Shown here one piece after another: positions 12,735 through 25,197 of a stretch of 64,000 nt of DNA (position 1 is the stretch's first letter; every line of letters begins with the position of its first letter). The position numbers and the translations under genes were made by a program. Location of the stretch: positions 10,205,705 to 10,269,704 of the forward strand of contig NC_040022.1 of the NCBI RefSeq assembly GCF_000972845.2. The letters run 5' to 3'. The notes beneath the pieces are model-generated. The model ran no database searches. It had not been told where the DNA came from and worked only from the letters and a program-made list of their open reading frames with translations. The stretch is from Larimichthys crocea (Eukaryota > Chordata > Actinopteri > Sciaenidae).

Positions 12735-13430
12735 CATTGTGTAACTCTGTCGTAAAATAACAGATTAAAATCATATTGATGTTCCGCTGACTTCAGTATG
12801 TCCATTCTCACACTATGTAACTTTATTGCTCAGGGGACGATCATCCATGAAAAGTATGCAACACTTTACAGCACTACGTCACACACCACCAACTAACTGA
12901 CTGATTTTGGTGAAAGTGGATCATATTTTATGTCTCCACATGCTGTGCATCAACTCTCTGTGATTTACAGAGTGTCCTGATGGACAGTGAAGTAATCTGC
13001 TGTGAACTGTAGCTGCTGTTGGCCAATATTAGCTCAGTTTGTTAGCCAGGCTGCTTGGACTGTGAGCTCAAATCACTGGGGGAGTATCTGTACTTTGTAC
13101 TGCAAGGAGGAGGTTTTCAGGTGGGGGCCACGGCCAAATGCTGACAGGGAACAGAGCGGGTGCCAGAATCAGAGCTGGCCAAGTAAGCGATGAACTCAGC
13201 AGCCTCTATGGACAGAATGACAGAGACTTAGAGACTGAAGAGGACGTTAAAGGATGAAGCTAAGAAGGGGAAAGGAGAGAGTGAGCGAGCAACTGGACAA
13301 GAGTAAATCTGGCACTGACGTTTAGTCGTCGGTGAGAGCTTGGTGAAACAAACGACTGAAAGACAGACGCCGAGCTGTAATTTTGCATGCTACAGTAAGA
13401 TAGCAGGAAAATGCTGCTTTCAGCCTCATA
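12735..13430. repeat. Dispersed repeat, inverted relative to a copy at 45.4-45.9 kb
   Basis: Several blocks match the reverse complement of 45370-45910. Examples are the region with tctgtgatttacagag and agctcagtttgttagccagg, and the region with ggacaagagtaaatct. The order of blocks is conserved in both places. No protein is encoded. It is probably a non-autonomous transposon of unknown class. Confidence 0.6.
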
Positions 13431-13957
13431 AAATATGAACATTTCCAGCTTTTCTCTGTCTTATATGATGTTAAACTAAATATTTTTGAGACTGGGATGC
13501 ATATTCACTATTTTTTGACCTTTTAAAGACCAACAATTAATGAACTGATCTAGAATAATCTGCAAATAATAGTTAGCTGAGGTCCTAAAATTGTTGTAAT
13601 TAACACAACTAGCGGGGATTCAGCGTTATTGAAAATAAGGAGGGGAAAAAGCTGAATATGCACACACTAATTACTGATCTCACACTGCTGTGAACTCCAT
13701 CTGCTCCTCACATACCTTTCTCCCTCCATCCTGTGTTATTCCACTTGTCTCCTTCTCTTTTTCTCACCCTTTCTCTCTCTCTCTCTCTGTCTCCATGCTT
13801 TCCCTCGCTCACATGCCCCCTAATGATCCCTCCTCTCCTGTCCTCTGCCTAATTTACAACCCCCCCTTCTCCAACACTGCCCCTCCTCCCTCCATCTCCC
13901 ACCATCATCCATCTGCTCAGCTGCACCAATATGTAAAGAAACAAATGTTCCCAAGTG

Positions 13958-13962
13958 CACAC

Positions 13963-13995
<33 letters not shown>
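13958..13995. repeat. (CA)n microsatellite
   Basis: CA repeat with a single CG interruption in mpp2 intron 1. Confidence 0.9.
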
Positions 13996-13998
<3 letters not shown>

Positions 13999-14476
13999 GG
14001 GCATTGTCTTGTAAACATAACTTGGTTTCAGCTGTGTCGTTGTCCATGTATTGAACCCATTTTTAATATTACATAATTCATGAATTAAGTTACCTTGATT
14101 TGAAGATACCAAACCAAATGCCCCATCTACGTTTAAAATAATAACATTTAAGATAATATTCCATCATTTTCAGTGATGTTTACCATAATCTGCATGGCTG
14201 CATGAGTGTAGTGGAGGGTGTGTTTGACGGGTGGGGGTGTCAAGTGCGTGGTCACGGTTTCTTTTTGACGTCACCTGATCCCCATCAGCAGTGCTCGTGA
14301 GTGTTTCATACACTCTTACCTTTATTATTAACCCTTTTTAATGTTAACGCTGGTGTCATTTGCAGTACTCAGAGTGTGTCCAGCGCACACACACACGCAC
14401 ACACACACACACACTCACGCAGAAGGGTCTTGTAATTAGTCTCAGGGGTCACATATAACAAAGCGTGACGCACGCA

Positions 14477-14478
<2 letters not shown>

Positions 14479-14515
<37 letters not shown>
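14479..14515. repeat. (CA)n microsatellite
   Basis: CA repeat with neighbouring CA/CG-rich sequence (14383-14414 and 14586-14606), in mpp2 intron 1. Confidence 0.9.
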
Positions 14516-14520
<5 letters not shown>

Positions 14521-14762
14521 AAGGCTACAGACAAACACAATGCTAACATAACAACAACATAGATGCGTTCTGTTACAAACATCCCCACGCGCGCACACGC
14601 ACGCGCCCTTGTAAAGCCAGTGATACGAACATTAGCACGAGCCTCGGCAGGAGGCGAAAGAAGAAAAAGAAGCACGAGACGCTCAACAGTGACTGTAATA
14701 AATATATAAATAAAAATAAAGCGAATAAAGCCGCCATGTTTGTTGTGTCGTTGTTCACCTAC

Positions 14763-14870
14763 CTTTCTACACAATGAGACACGCTTCCCGCTGTCTGTGA
14801 TGTCTCGTGCGCTCCTTGTTTTCGTCTGGCTTCTCCGTCAGCGGCAGCGAGTCTGTCAGCTAAACATGTA
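14763..14870 (-). other. mpp2: Possible untranslated first exon and promoter area of mpp2
   Basis: On the minus strand a good donor (AGAAAG|GTAGGT, junction at 14763/14762) follows a comparatively CpG-rich stretch at about 14770-14870, the type of place where a vertebrate housekeeping-style promoter and first exon lie. The next downstream exon (11650) begins with leader sequence, so an upstream exon is needed. The transcription start is not defined by the sequence; no TATA box is seen. The link to mpp2 is inference. Confidence 0.4.
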
Positions 14871-14879
14871 AACATGCTA

Positions 14880-17722
14880 CACGACTTCCGTTATTATTTC
14901 AAAATAAAACCCTTCTGGTCAATAATACTCATCGTTTAAACGTAGATATACGCTATAACTATTCTTGTTGACGTGACATCAAATGGGAATGAACCTTCAC
15001 GAGTTAACCGCATGCCTTAACTATACAGTATGCAATATGAAGTAGGTAAAAGTTTCATTTGGAACATTTCATTTGACGGCAGATTTGATACATTTCCGGT
15101 TAATTTCTACATATTCCCAGAAACTTTACACCTATGGATGCGGTACCTAGTATTATAACCATTGGCGGCACAGTATATTACATGAGTATTAAAGGAACAA
15201 TGCAAATTTTCCCCCTATCTGTTTTTTTAATTTTCTTTTTGTTATTATTAATTATAATTTGCAGTTAATTTAAAACACCTTAAAGTAGCCAGAGCTGAAA
15301 CTGTAACACAGAATTAAAGGCTGGACCAGAGGGAATGACATGATTGGGCTAATCAATAACCTATCAAATTAAGAGCATGAACATTTCCTCTCTCTGTCAC
15401 ACAGCCACTTAGATTAAACTCTCTTCGGGTGACCCTAAAAAAAAACCTTGTGACTGCATTGCATAAATAAACGTTCAATGAGTGTCTGTCGTTTTCATGT
15501 TATGTAATCTAGATTTTCTAGCTGATAAGGGAAAATGAACACAAGAAAAATCCAAAGTTGCAGCTTTGCAGTTTGAAGCATGCTGTAGCAGCAGGTGTAA
15601 ACCCACATGTGAAAACAGTGCAACAGCATCATGCAGTGGAAAGATTTGATAATTACACCTAAACTGAGTCGACATGTGTCAGCTGAGGTGATTTGATGGA
15701 GTGACAATGATGGGTATTGCTTCATACAGCTCAGCAAGGATAATGTGATACAGAAGTAATCTCTTGGGAGCAACAGGGTAATACGGGGTACAAATGGTAA
15801 TGTGGGGTTTATTTTCTGTATTTGTGTTGTTGTAGCCCAGCTCATGCTCTGCAGCAAAAATGGAACACCAGACGAGTTTACAAGCTGTGAAGAAGCATAT
15901 TGATTTGCAAAATTATAAAAGGAGGATGGAAAGGATGGAAACAGTGTGTAAGTCAGCAGTTGGTAATATAAGCATGTATGGATGCATGGTAATGTCTGCA
16001 ACAAACAAAACATGAAAAAGAAATGTGATCAGTGTTACCTGCAGTTAAACACAATGTTTTCTTTGTGAATTGCTATGTGCAATTCTAATAGGTATTGTAA
16101 TGTAAATGATACTGTTAACAGTCAGTCAGTCGTGTTGATCCGCATCATTTGACTCACTGATGACAAGGAGCTGCTAAACACCACTGTAGGACTGACCTGT
16201 AAAATCTGTATCACTTATAACATGGTAATAGTGGGGTAATAGACATAATAAAGATGCAAAAACTAAGTAAGTAATGTAATTACCAAAGTAATAACCAAGT
16301 AATAGTTTGTATTAACAATAGATATATATTAATAATATTACACTGAAATCTATAGTAATAAACACCAAAAAAAGGATTATATTAGTGCAATATTGTGTTT
16401 GAAATATTGGAACATTAATGGTTTAAAAACCTGCTGTAGGTTGATGTTTTCAAAATATTTTAGGCTGTAGTTACTGTAATACCTTAAAAATTCTTGTAAG
16501 TCAACATTGGCAATTAATGCTGAAAGTCATCCTTTGTCATGTTCCCAACATTTCCCTTTTGTTTCAGGGCAGGTCCATCCTTGTGGTTGAACTGCACCCT
16601 GGAGCGTTTAGCCCCTTTTATGCTGTTTGTTTGGGTTTCTGGTATTCATTTGACTACAGATTAGCATGCTAGACTGTTATTGTTCATCAAAAATGTATTT
16701 AGAAAAGAAGTCAACCATCATATTGGGCACAGTGGATCAGTTGTAAATATTGCAGGGAGTAATGGAACAAAAGGAGCAGCTGTTAGATGAAGCACTGCAG
16801 GCTACAGGCTGTACACTTTCAACATTTCAGCGAGGTAACCAACTCTTTTCACTATTGTTGTTCACAGACTCTCACGCTATGAGCTATATAAAATCAGATC
16901 ACAGTTGCTCACAGAATGATGAAAAGAAGAAGAAAAGGCCAATTACAGCCTGACTTTTTTATTATAGTGACAATATTTTGGGACAGTTTTGCTGCCAAGA
17001 ATTCCATGACCTGTAACTGCAATTACCAGCAGTAACCCCAGGTCTGCACAGCAGCTTAATAAAACAGTTTAAAGTTGGTTCATACTTCCCGCATTCTGCA
17101 GTTATGTTTCCAGAATTACAGGTGTTAACCATCACTCCTCCATGAGCTCCTGAATAATTGAACAACATTTCCATAACATGACTTTTGTTTTCTGCACTGT
17201 CCTGTTTAGTTATGCTTTTGTGAAAACAAATTGGACCAACTGGAAAATTGAAACAAAGATCATCCTTCATTGGCTTGATTCAGGAATCTTTGGGTGCGAC
17301 CCACCCTGGAGGCGATACTATACAAGTTTTATTCAGTGACTTGTTTTAATTGAGACAATGCGCAAATCTAATTTTGACAGCCACACAGCAGACTTGTACA
17401 CGCCCTGTTGGGAGTGCATGGGCCGTTGGCTGGGAACCACTGTTCTATAAAGTCAGATAAACCAAACTATTCAAACTGATCATATCTTTTTTCTCTGTAC
17501 ATGCAGAGACTGTCACTGTGGGGTTTTTAAATAGTTTATTTAACTTAAGAAGTAAAAGAATATTCTCAACCCATTATCAGCAACTCTTAATCCTTTATCT
17601 TATCAAACATTTAAATTTACCAAATCTGGAGATACATGGTTTTCACTGTAGGAAGGATGTGAAAAAAATGTGATAATTGAAAATTGACTACAGTGGAAAG
17701 ACACAAGTAAAGTACACATAAC
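14880..17722. other. Non-coding stretch upstream of mpp2
   Basis: AT-rich sequence with no recognisable exon, RNA gene or structured element. The open frame at 15495-16013 on the minus strand shows no domain and a composition expected of non-coding DNA. Confidence 0.5.
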
Positions 17723-19288
17723 TTTGTATTTTACAGTACAGACTAAAGACTTTATTGATCCCCGAATGGAAATTCTTATGTTGCAGCAGCATTACAAGTA
17801 ACACAGTAACACAGAACACTATATACAGGCATGAGGTAAAAATTGTGACACAGTATAAATAGAATCAATAATCTCTGAGGAGGAAGAACATATGGTTCTA
17901 CCTCTACAAAATATACATAAGAAAAATATACATATGGACGTGTGCAATAACTTCTGCAGTCTCCACCTGAAACTGCTCTGTTGTTTTAGCAGGAGGTCAT
18001 GTAGTGGATGGGAGTTGTTGTTCATAATACTGAGCGGTTTGTGGAGCATCCTTTTTCCACAAACAGCTGCAGGGGCTTCAGAGCAATCCCCAGCACAGAG
18101 CCAGCCTTCTTGATCAGATTGTTAGTTTTTGTGTCGTTGGCTCTGATGCTGTTGCCCCAACAGATGGCTGCAAAGAAGACTGCACTTGCAACAACAGACT
18201 GGTTGAATACCTGCAACATGCTGCACACATTAAAAGACCTGAGATTCCTCAGGAAGTAGAGTCTGCTCTGTCCCTTCCTGTAGACAGCCTCAGTGTTGCA
18301 TCTTCAGTCCAGTCTGTTATCCAGGTGCACGTCCAAGTACTTATAGTCCTGCACTACCTCCACCTTCTTACCCAGGATGGAAACTGTGCTTAGGTCAGAC
18401 CTAGTCCTTCTGAAGTCCACAATCATCTCCCTCGTTTTGGTCACATTCAAGACGAGGTGGTTGCTCCTTCTTCACGCCACAAAGCGATCAACCAGATCCC
18501 TGTACTCAGTCTCCTTCCCATCACTGATACACCCCACAACTACAGAGTCATCTGAGAATTTCTGCAGGTGACAGGACTCAGAGTGGTGCTGAAAGTCTGA
18601 GGTGTACAGTGTGAAGAGGAAAGGTGAGAGTACAGTCCCCTGCGGTGCTCCCATGTTGCTCACCACCCGATCAGACACACAACCCTTCAGCCTCACAAAC
18701 TGTGGTCTGCCCATCAGGTAGTCAGTTACCCAGGAGATTGTGGAGGTATCCACCTGCATCACCTGGAGCTTCTCCCTCAGCAGTGTAGGCTGGATCATGT
18801 TGAAGGCACTGGAGAAATCAAAGAACATGATCCTCACAGTGTTGCCAACTCTATCCAGGTGAGGGAGGGCCCATTGAAGCTGGTAGATGATTGCGTTCTC
18901 ACCACCACCCGAGATGCGGTAGGCAAACTGCAGCCGGTCTAGAGAGGTGGTCACCTGAGGTCTCAGATGGGCCAAAACCAGTCTCTCCAGGACTTTCATG
19001 ACATGGGATGTCAAGGCAACTGGTCTGTAGTCATTGAGCACAGCTGGATGTGACTTCTTGGGTACCAGAACAAGGCAGGATGTCTTCCACAGTACCGGAA
19101 CCTTCTTCTGCATTAGACTAAGGTTGAATAGGTGCTGTAGAACCCCGCATAGCTGGTCTCCGCAGGCCTTCAGGACACTGGGGCTGATACCATCTGGGCC
19201 TGCAGCTTTGTTCTGGCGTAGTTTCTCCAGCTGTCTTTTCAACTGGCTGCTGGAAACAGTCTTGCTGGTGGGGTAATATTTGTATTTT
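17723..19288 (-). mobile_element. 5'-truncated non-LTR retrotransposon (L2/Rex1-like) with target duplication
   Basis: The minus-strand frame at 18472-19242 encodes a reverse transcriptase: GPDGISPSVLK, VPKKSHPAVLNDYRPVAL, FFDFSSAFN, GAPQGTVLSPFLF, and a catalytic box degraded to FSDDSVVVG. The element ends with GGATCAATAAAGTCTTTAG near 17740. It is flanked by a 10-bp direct repeat, tttgtatttt, at 17723-17732 and 19279-19288. That bounds the insertion at 17733-19278 and shows truncation at the 5' end. The frame breaks after DRFVA, so the copy is dead. Clade assignment (L2 or Rex1 type) is from motif style only. Confidence 0.85.
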
Positions 19289-20436
19289 CTTAGAGATTAT
19301 CGAGATTCCCTGTGGCACTGCTCATTGTCACTGTGGGTTCCTCAGCAATGGACACAGTGCAGACAGGTAACCGGTATGTATTTATTTGCACGACATACAA
19401 ACCCTAACTAGATTGAATGATTGCAGACCCAATATGCAACCACGAGGCAGGAGACCAGAATCAGTGAAACAGTTCAGAAAGGTGGAATTGCAGAATCTCT
19501 GAGGACAGTGTGGTATTGGTCTGTGATGACGAGGTGTCCAGGGAGGAGCAGGGCTGGTGGTGGCAAAAAGTCCAAGAAGCAGAAAAGGTGATGGCTGGAT
19601 GGCAGGCAGGGCTGGATGTGGCACAACTCGAGACAAACTTTCAGGATTTTACACTTAAATTGGAAATTTGTCTGTAACAGTGAAATTTGGAAGGTTGTTT
19701 GGTGTATGGCCAGCATTAGAGCATCTATGGAGGTTGCCAGTCCTTGCAATGTCTCTTCATGCCATTAAGCAATGTAGATAGATTTGCAACCCCTGCTGTG
19801 TTTTATCCATTATGTTTTATTCAACCAAACCCAAGAGAGTCTAATATATTTTCTTCCTCTGTGCTATAGAGCTCTATTGTTGTCCTGAACCATTGTTGTT
19901 CGACTATATCGATTTGCCATCATAACCATGAACACTCACTTTATTTTGACTCAATCCCATACATAATCCTGCTGCCAGAAATACTCATTCCAGCATCAAT
20001 TGTGTATTAATCCACTGCTGAAAATAGTCCCCAACAAAAAGCCGTATTTCCTTCTGTTTAAGTGAGGCTTGTTCAAATCTACAGTGACAAGTTGTTTTAG
20101 GGAATCAGTCTTTTTTTTAAATTAAAGACTTATTTTTAATTTAAGATCCGTGTCTTCAGTAGGAACCAATAGCTTTGGAACTGAGTGACTCAGATAAGGT
20201 AGGGAGGACTACACATTGTCGGTTTTAGTCTTTTCATGGAATTTGTTGATGGTATGAAAAAAACTAAAATTGTAAATAGTCTACAATTTGCTGTATATAA
20301 GCTGCTATTAAAATACCCCATGTTGTATGTAACCCAGCATCCAGAGTGGTAAGGGAGTAAACTCTATACACTTCAATACATGATTCCTCCCCAAAAAAAG
20401 ATTCAACTTCATCAACAGATCAAACACAGAAAAGTT
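19289..20436. other. Non-coding stretch between LINE copy and pyy 3' end
   Basis: No exon or named repeat recognised. Short open frames only. Confidence 0.5.
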
Positions 20437-20450
20437 TTTATTCATTTATT
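20437..20450 (-). terminator. Probable pyy polyadenylation signals
   Basis: Two minus-strand AATAAA hexamers lie at 20437-20442 and 20445-20450, about 500 nt beyond the pyy stop codon. Use of either is inference. Confidence 0.5.
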
Positions 20451-20595
20451 CTGATGTTACTTTTTGACAGTAGCAACAGTAAAACAAGAAGTTCCTCCTC
20501 TAAACAGTGTTACAGTGTTGGACAGTCGAGGGACGTTAATGCTCACACACACAGAGAGACAGTTCCACCTTCTGATTAGTAGCGCTGATCTATGA

Positions 20596-20620
20596 TATAT
20601 ATATATATATATATATATAT

Positions 20621-20674
<54 letters not shown>

Positions 20675-20727
20675 GATATATATATATATATATATATATT
20701 ATGAATATATATATATATATATATATA
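20596..20727. repeat. (TA)n microsatellite in the likely pyy 3' UTR
   Basis: About 130 bp of nearly pure TA dinucleotides with a few interruptions. It lies between the pyy stop codon (20947) and the likely polyadenylation signals. Confidence 0.95.
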
Positions 20728-20946
20728 TTTGACTTCAATAATAAATTATGTACAATTTTCTTGTAACGAGAGAGATGTGAGACAGTGACGAGAGAGACAG
20801 AGAGAGCTTGCGTTCCAGTTGGTGATGATCATTGGTTGGGGTCGGTTTCAGGGGGCAGAGGTGAGAGGCACATGTTGGCCCCTCCAGGTGCATTGTGTGG
20901 TGCATCCAGAGGGAATGCCCGATGAGGAGGGAGAGAGGTGGCGGAG

Positions 20947-22094
20947 TCACCACATGTATGAGTCCTCGTATCTGTGGAAGAGCACAAGGAAGAATGTATA
21001 AATTGCTTGTATGAATTACTAACATTCATACATACAGGTCACATGACTCCTTCACCTTATGTGTGTGAGGGTTTTTACCTTGATCTCTGGTCTCTGTTGC
21101 TGTCGCTGCCAAACAGCAGCTCTGCAACCACGTCCTCCTGAGTTGAACGCTTTCCATACCTGGAGAGAGTGATAAGAAGCGTAGATTTGAGCCACGGATG
21201 GATTGCCATGAAATCTAGCACTGGTGTTCATGACTGGTGTCCAGAGGATGAACCCTACAGACTCTGGTGATCTCCTGGCTTTCTATCTAATGTTACCTAT
21301 AAGTTCAATTGTTGACTTATCCAGTGAAATATCTCAAAATCTCCATGGGTTGGCACAACATTTTGTGCTTTCATGGTTCCCAGAGGATCACTTTTCCTCT
21401 TGCGCCACCATGATGTTTCTAAAATGTTAATTTGTCCAATACGCCATATACCACCAAAACAAATGACATATCCCATCAGCTCTGTGCTTAAGTACAGCTT
21501 CACAGAGTTGCTATGCAGAGTGGCTGTACACTTATTTTATACTAGTCTATGTGCTACATCTCATCTCAACACTATTACACCTTAAACATTGTGATGAAAA
21601 CACAATATTATTTTAAAGTTGTTGAGTTCCTTTTTGTTTGTGATCGAGACACATGAAATCAACTTTACCAATAGAGGAAGCGCAACTAACCACTTTAATA
21701 ACCTTGTGTTTGATGGTCCTAGTAGCTCAGTAGCACAGTCATATTTTATATACATGTTTTATGAGTGTGTCTTTTTGCCTACTCGTTTCTCTTTGTCCAT
21801 TGTTTGTGTCCTCTTTCCCGTCTGTCTAGCTTTTAATATAATGGTTAACTTCCCATCTCTTTGTTCTTAATGCTCTAATTTCACACTCTCACAGATTCAG
21901 ACTGTGCATGAAAAGTGTGTGTGTGCACGTGTGTGTGTGTGTGTGTGTTTGAATGTTGGTGTGTGCGTGTGTGTAAGAGGGTGTCATTTCCAAGTCTGTA
22001 TGAGTCTTATGATTCTCTTGATAAGGAAACCAGAGCTCCAAGAGAGCCGTAAATGTAAAATCACAGAGCCGTTTAACAGAAAGTTTACTTGGTA

Positions 22095-22138
<44 letters not shown>

Positions 22139-24939
22139 GTTTGTGTGTGTGTGTGCATGAAACCATTCAACACCAACCCTGCAGAGCGACCTGCAGTTTT
22201 TCTGTTTTCTCATCAACCACCTGTTCCACTTCCCCCTATGACCCCTGCACCAAATCTTATGCTTCGTTACACACACAGAGAGGTCTGTGTGAGTGTGTGT
22301 TTGTGTGTCTTGCCCTATAGGAAAGCAATGGAGCAGTTCACAGGCTCTGTCTCAGCTGTCACACAGTGCGACACATCAGGATGTAAAATGTGATAATGGC
22401 CCATCTGCACACAGAGATCTCCCTGAGTCTGTCTGGTTGGTCCGGCTCTTATTTTCTTTTTATCTGTCTGGCTGTCTTACTCTGTGTTTCACTATCTTCA
22501 CTCTATCTCTCTGATTTGTCTGTACCTGTCTCATTTTCTTTCTTTCTTTCTTGCGCTCCTCATCTTTTGCACTCTTCAATCTTTATCCCATTTTTTTTTT
22601 TTTTGTAATATGACCTCAGTTTTTCACAAACGCAAACACTAAGCATCTGATCTTTGTGAAAGGTAGTTAACAAAACTTGCTGCTGTCCTCAAGGCATTTC
22701 CAGAATCTTCAGATGAAATCATTTGCATGAACTGATGATGATGTATGTATAAACTTCCTATCCATAACCAGATATGACATACAGTATGTCCAAGCTCTTT
22801 CTGTAAAACATGAACAAAATGTAATAAAAAATTCTAGTAGGTAACATTAATATATGCTGGTCAAACTAATAATCAAACTGCTAATTTTGGTTGACACAAA
22901 CTGAGTGAGGTAATATGATATTAATGGCTACAAACTTTGCATGGATTAGGAAACAGGCTTCTGTTTTATCATCCCAAAAACATGAAAATGTTTTTATTTT
23001 GAAGTCATCTGCAATGAAAAGTGTTTACAGATGTACTTTCATCTGAAAATCTGTAAAAAACTGCAAGACTGTAAAAAAAAATCTTAATCTTATACTTGTA
23101 TGTGGGATGTTGATTTAGAAGCAGTTGGAGTGTTAGTTAAGTTAAAGCACTGAAAGAGTTTGCAAATAAATTTTAAAGTATCAGAGATAAACGGTCAAAT
23201 CGTGCTTTTGATGCTGAATACTGGATACTGAAACACGAGCATCGGCTTTGAAAATTTACAAATTAAAAATGATACATCACCTGACAGACCACATCCATCA
23301 ATTTTAGTGCAGAGCTTAAAGCCATCACATCCCCCAGTATTTTATTTGATCCAGCAAAGCCTTCATATAACCAGTTCTCTTATCGCATATGTCTCCATCT
23401 GCAACCGCCTGTGAAATGTAAAAACTTTTAACTTGAAACAAATTGACTCTCTATGGCATTAGGAGTCTTCTTTAAACTACATATCTAAATATCAACGACC
23501 TATTTGGTTTTCATGAATACGAACAGATGAGCCAGACTGCTTTAAATCAAACAATATGCCTTCTGACAATTCCTTTAAGACTTTTATACCTGAGCGCAGC
23601 AGGCCTCAGCTCAGGCCCCGCTAACTGGATTTGGGATTCTTTCTTGGGTCATATCTGTGCCGATTATTGCTCTGGTCTCGTTGATTTGGAGGCCTGGAGG
23701 TTTTGGAGAGTGGCCAATAATCTAATCTACTGAGCTACCGTGTGCAGGCAGGAGGAGTGGCGGGAGTGCATCACACATCGGCAGAGCTCCGGGCTTATGT
23801 CGCAGGAAACTCAGAACTCTGTCGCTATAATGACTCAAATAAAGCGAAATGAATTGTGGACTGAAGGAGCGAAGAATCAACTCTAACTAACTCTGTTCAG
23901 CTGCTAAGAGTTTACCATCTGAAAATCAGTTTGGGGAAAGGTTTGTTTGATTTTTGTGACTCCACATATGGTCCAGAAGGATGATGCAACAGACAGGTCT
24001 TCTTCCATCTTTATGAGAAACCTTCATAACCTTAAAGGTGCTGTATGCAGCTTTCAGAACCACTAGATGTCGGACTACAGCTCTGGCATCTTAGACTAAA
24101 TAAATGAGCATGGACAACAAAAAATATTTTACCTCACAGATCATAAAACTCATTTAAAGCGTCTTTGTGAGTTGTTGATGTCTGATGACATTATAGGACG
24201 TACCCTGCAGAGAAATATCCTTTTTGTTTAACCCAAAACAGCCTATTGCTATCGCTCGCTTGTCAAGACTCCATTGACAAGTCATTGAACCTCGCAAATA
24301 ATGGTACACACCCTTCATTCAAGCTCACCAAGCTGCCTTTGTTCATCTTTCCACTGTTCCAACAATTACCAACTCTGTTTTTTTTTTCTCCACCAAATTA
24401 GATGAGAAAGAAACAGCTTCCTCAAACCCCAAAGCAGCCTCACATTGAGGGACTCACCTGCACTAACATGGGCGTGTGATGAGCACAGATTACAGACACA
24501 GAGTGACATCATTCTCTGCTCAATTAAGGGCGGTGAGCAGAAAAGGTGAACAGTATTGTTATTTTTTTACACTTGTAGTGTGTGCATTGGTGGCTATTGT
24601 AAAAAAAAAAAATTATTTAGATACAGAGAAGTGAACTATCTTAAATTTGGATACTTTCTTTATTTTGGTATTTTTATATTTTTGTTATGTCAAAAACATT
24701 TAGAGGGTCAAAACAGACATTGCATAAGTCTGTGCAGAATCTCACTTTAACATGTTTCTTTTAATATTAAATATTGGATACAGCCCTCCACCCAACCCCA
24801 ATCATTTCCATAGTCCATAATTTAAAGAGTGTTCGTATTTTAAACAATTGTCCTCTTTCCTTATGAGGCTGTTGAGCTGTCGAAACCACAAAATTACAAT
24901 ACTGAACAAAATTAGTGTAGCCTTGCCACTGTATATGAT

Positions 24940-24976
<37 letters not shown>

Positions 24977-25197
24977 TGTGTTTGTGTTTGTGTGTGTGTG
25001 TGTACATACCTCTGCCTGGTGATCAGATTGATGTAGTGTCTCAGGGCGGTGTAGTACTTGGCCAGCTCTTCGGGTGGGGCGTCTTCACCGGGGTTCTCGG
25101 GTTTTGGGGGGTAGGCATCCGCCAGTGTTCCCAGACACACCAGCACACACAGCACTACGGCCACCAGCACTGTCCAGGGTTTCAGCATTATGGCCAT
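20947..25197 (-). CDS. pyya: Peptide YY precursor
   Basis: Three coding exons: 25010-25197, 21079-21159 and 20947-20971, together 294 bp (97 aa); phases 2 and 2 join cleanly. Residues 1-28 are a signal peptide. Residues 29-64 are a 36-residue NPY-family peptide starting [17 protein letters not shown] and ending INLITRQRY, then GKR gives the amidation glycine and dibasic cleavage site. A 30-residue C-flanking peptide ends RYEDSYMW. The mature peptide is an amidated gut and brain hormone acting on Y-family GPCRs. The start is the ATG directly after the acceptor TTACAG, as in other PYY genes; in-frame ATGs upstream lie in the intron. The split of RQ-R-Y across an intron is the usual NPY-family structure. 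The intron before exon 3 is 3.85 kb. Assignment to the pyya paralogue rests on the peptide sequence as remembered. Confidence 0.95.
21193..21425 (+). repeat. Dispersed repeat family B, copy 1
   Basis: Contains ggatggattgccatgaaatc, ccagaggatgaaccctacag and gcgccaccatgatg, found again at about 30196-30545 and, reversed, at 33185-33445. It lies in pyy intron 2. Non-coding; class unknown. Confidence 0.6.
22097..22158. repeat. (TG)n microsatellite
   Basis: TG repeat with few interruptions in pyy intron 2. A shorter GT-rich tract precedes it at 21916-21974. Confidence 0.92.
24943..25004. repeat. (TG)n microsatellite directly after the pyy donor site
   Basis: On the pyy strand the intron begins GTATGTA and then runs into about 60 nt of (CA)n with a few CAAACA interruptions. 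Confidence 0.93.

Noticed and set aside
15495..16013. 172-codon minus-strand frame
   Set aside because: No domain or family resemblance, no splice context, and the composition expected of AT-rich non-coding DNA.
18377..19276. Plus-strand frames over the 18-kb LINE
   Set aside because: Shadows of the minus-strand reverse transcriptase.
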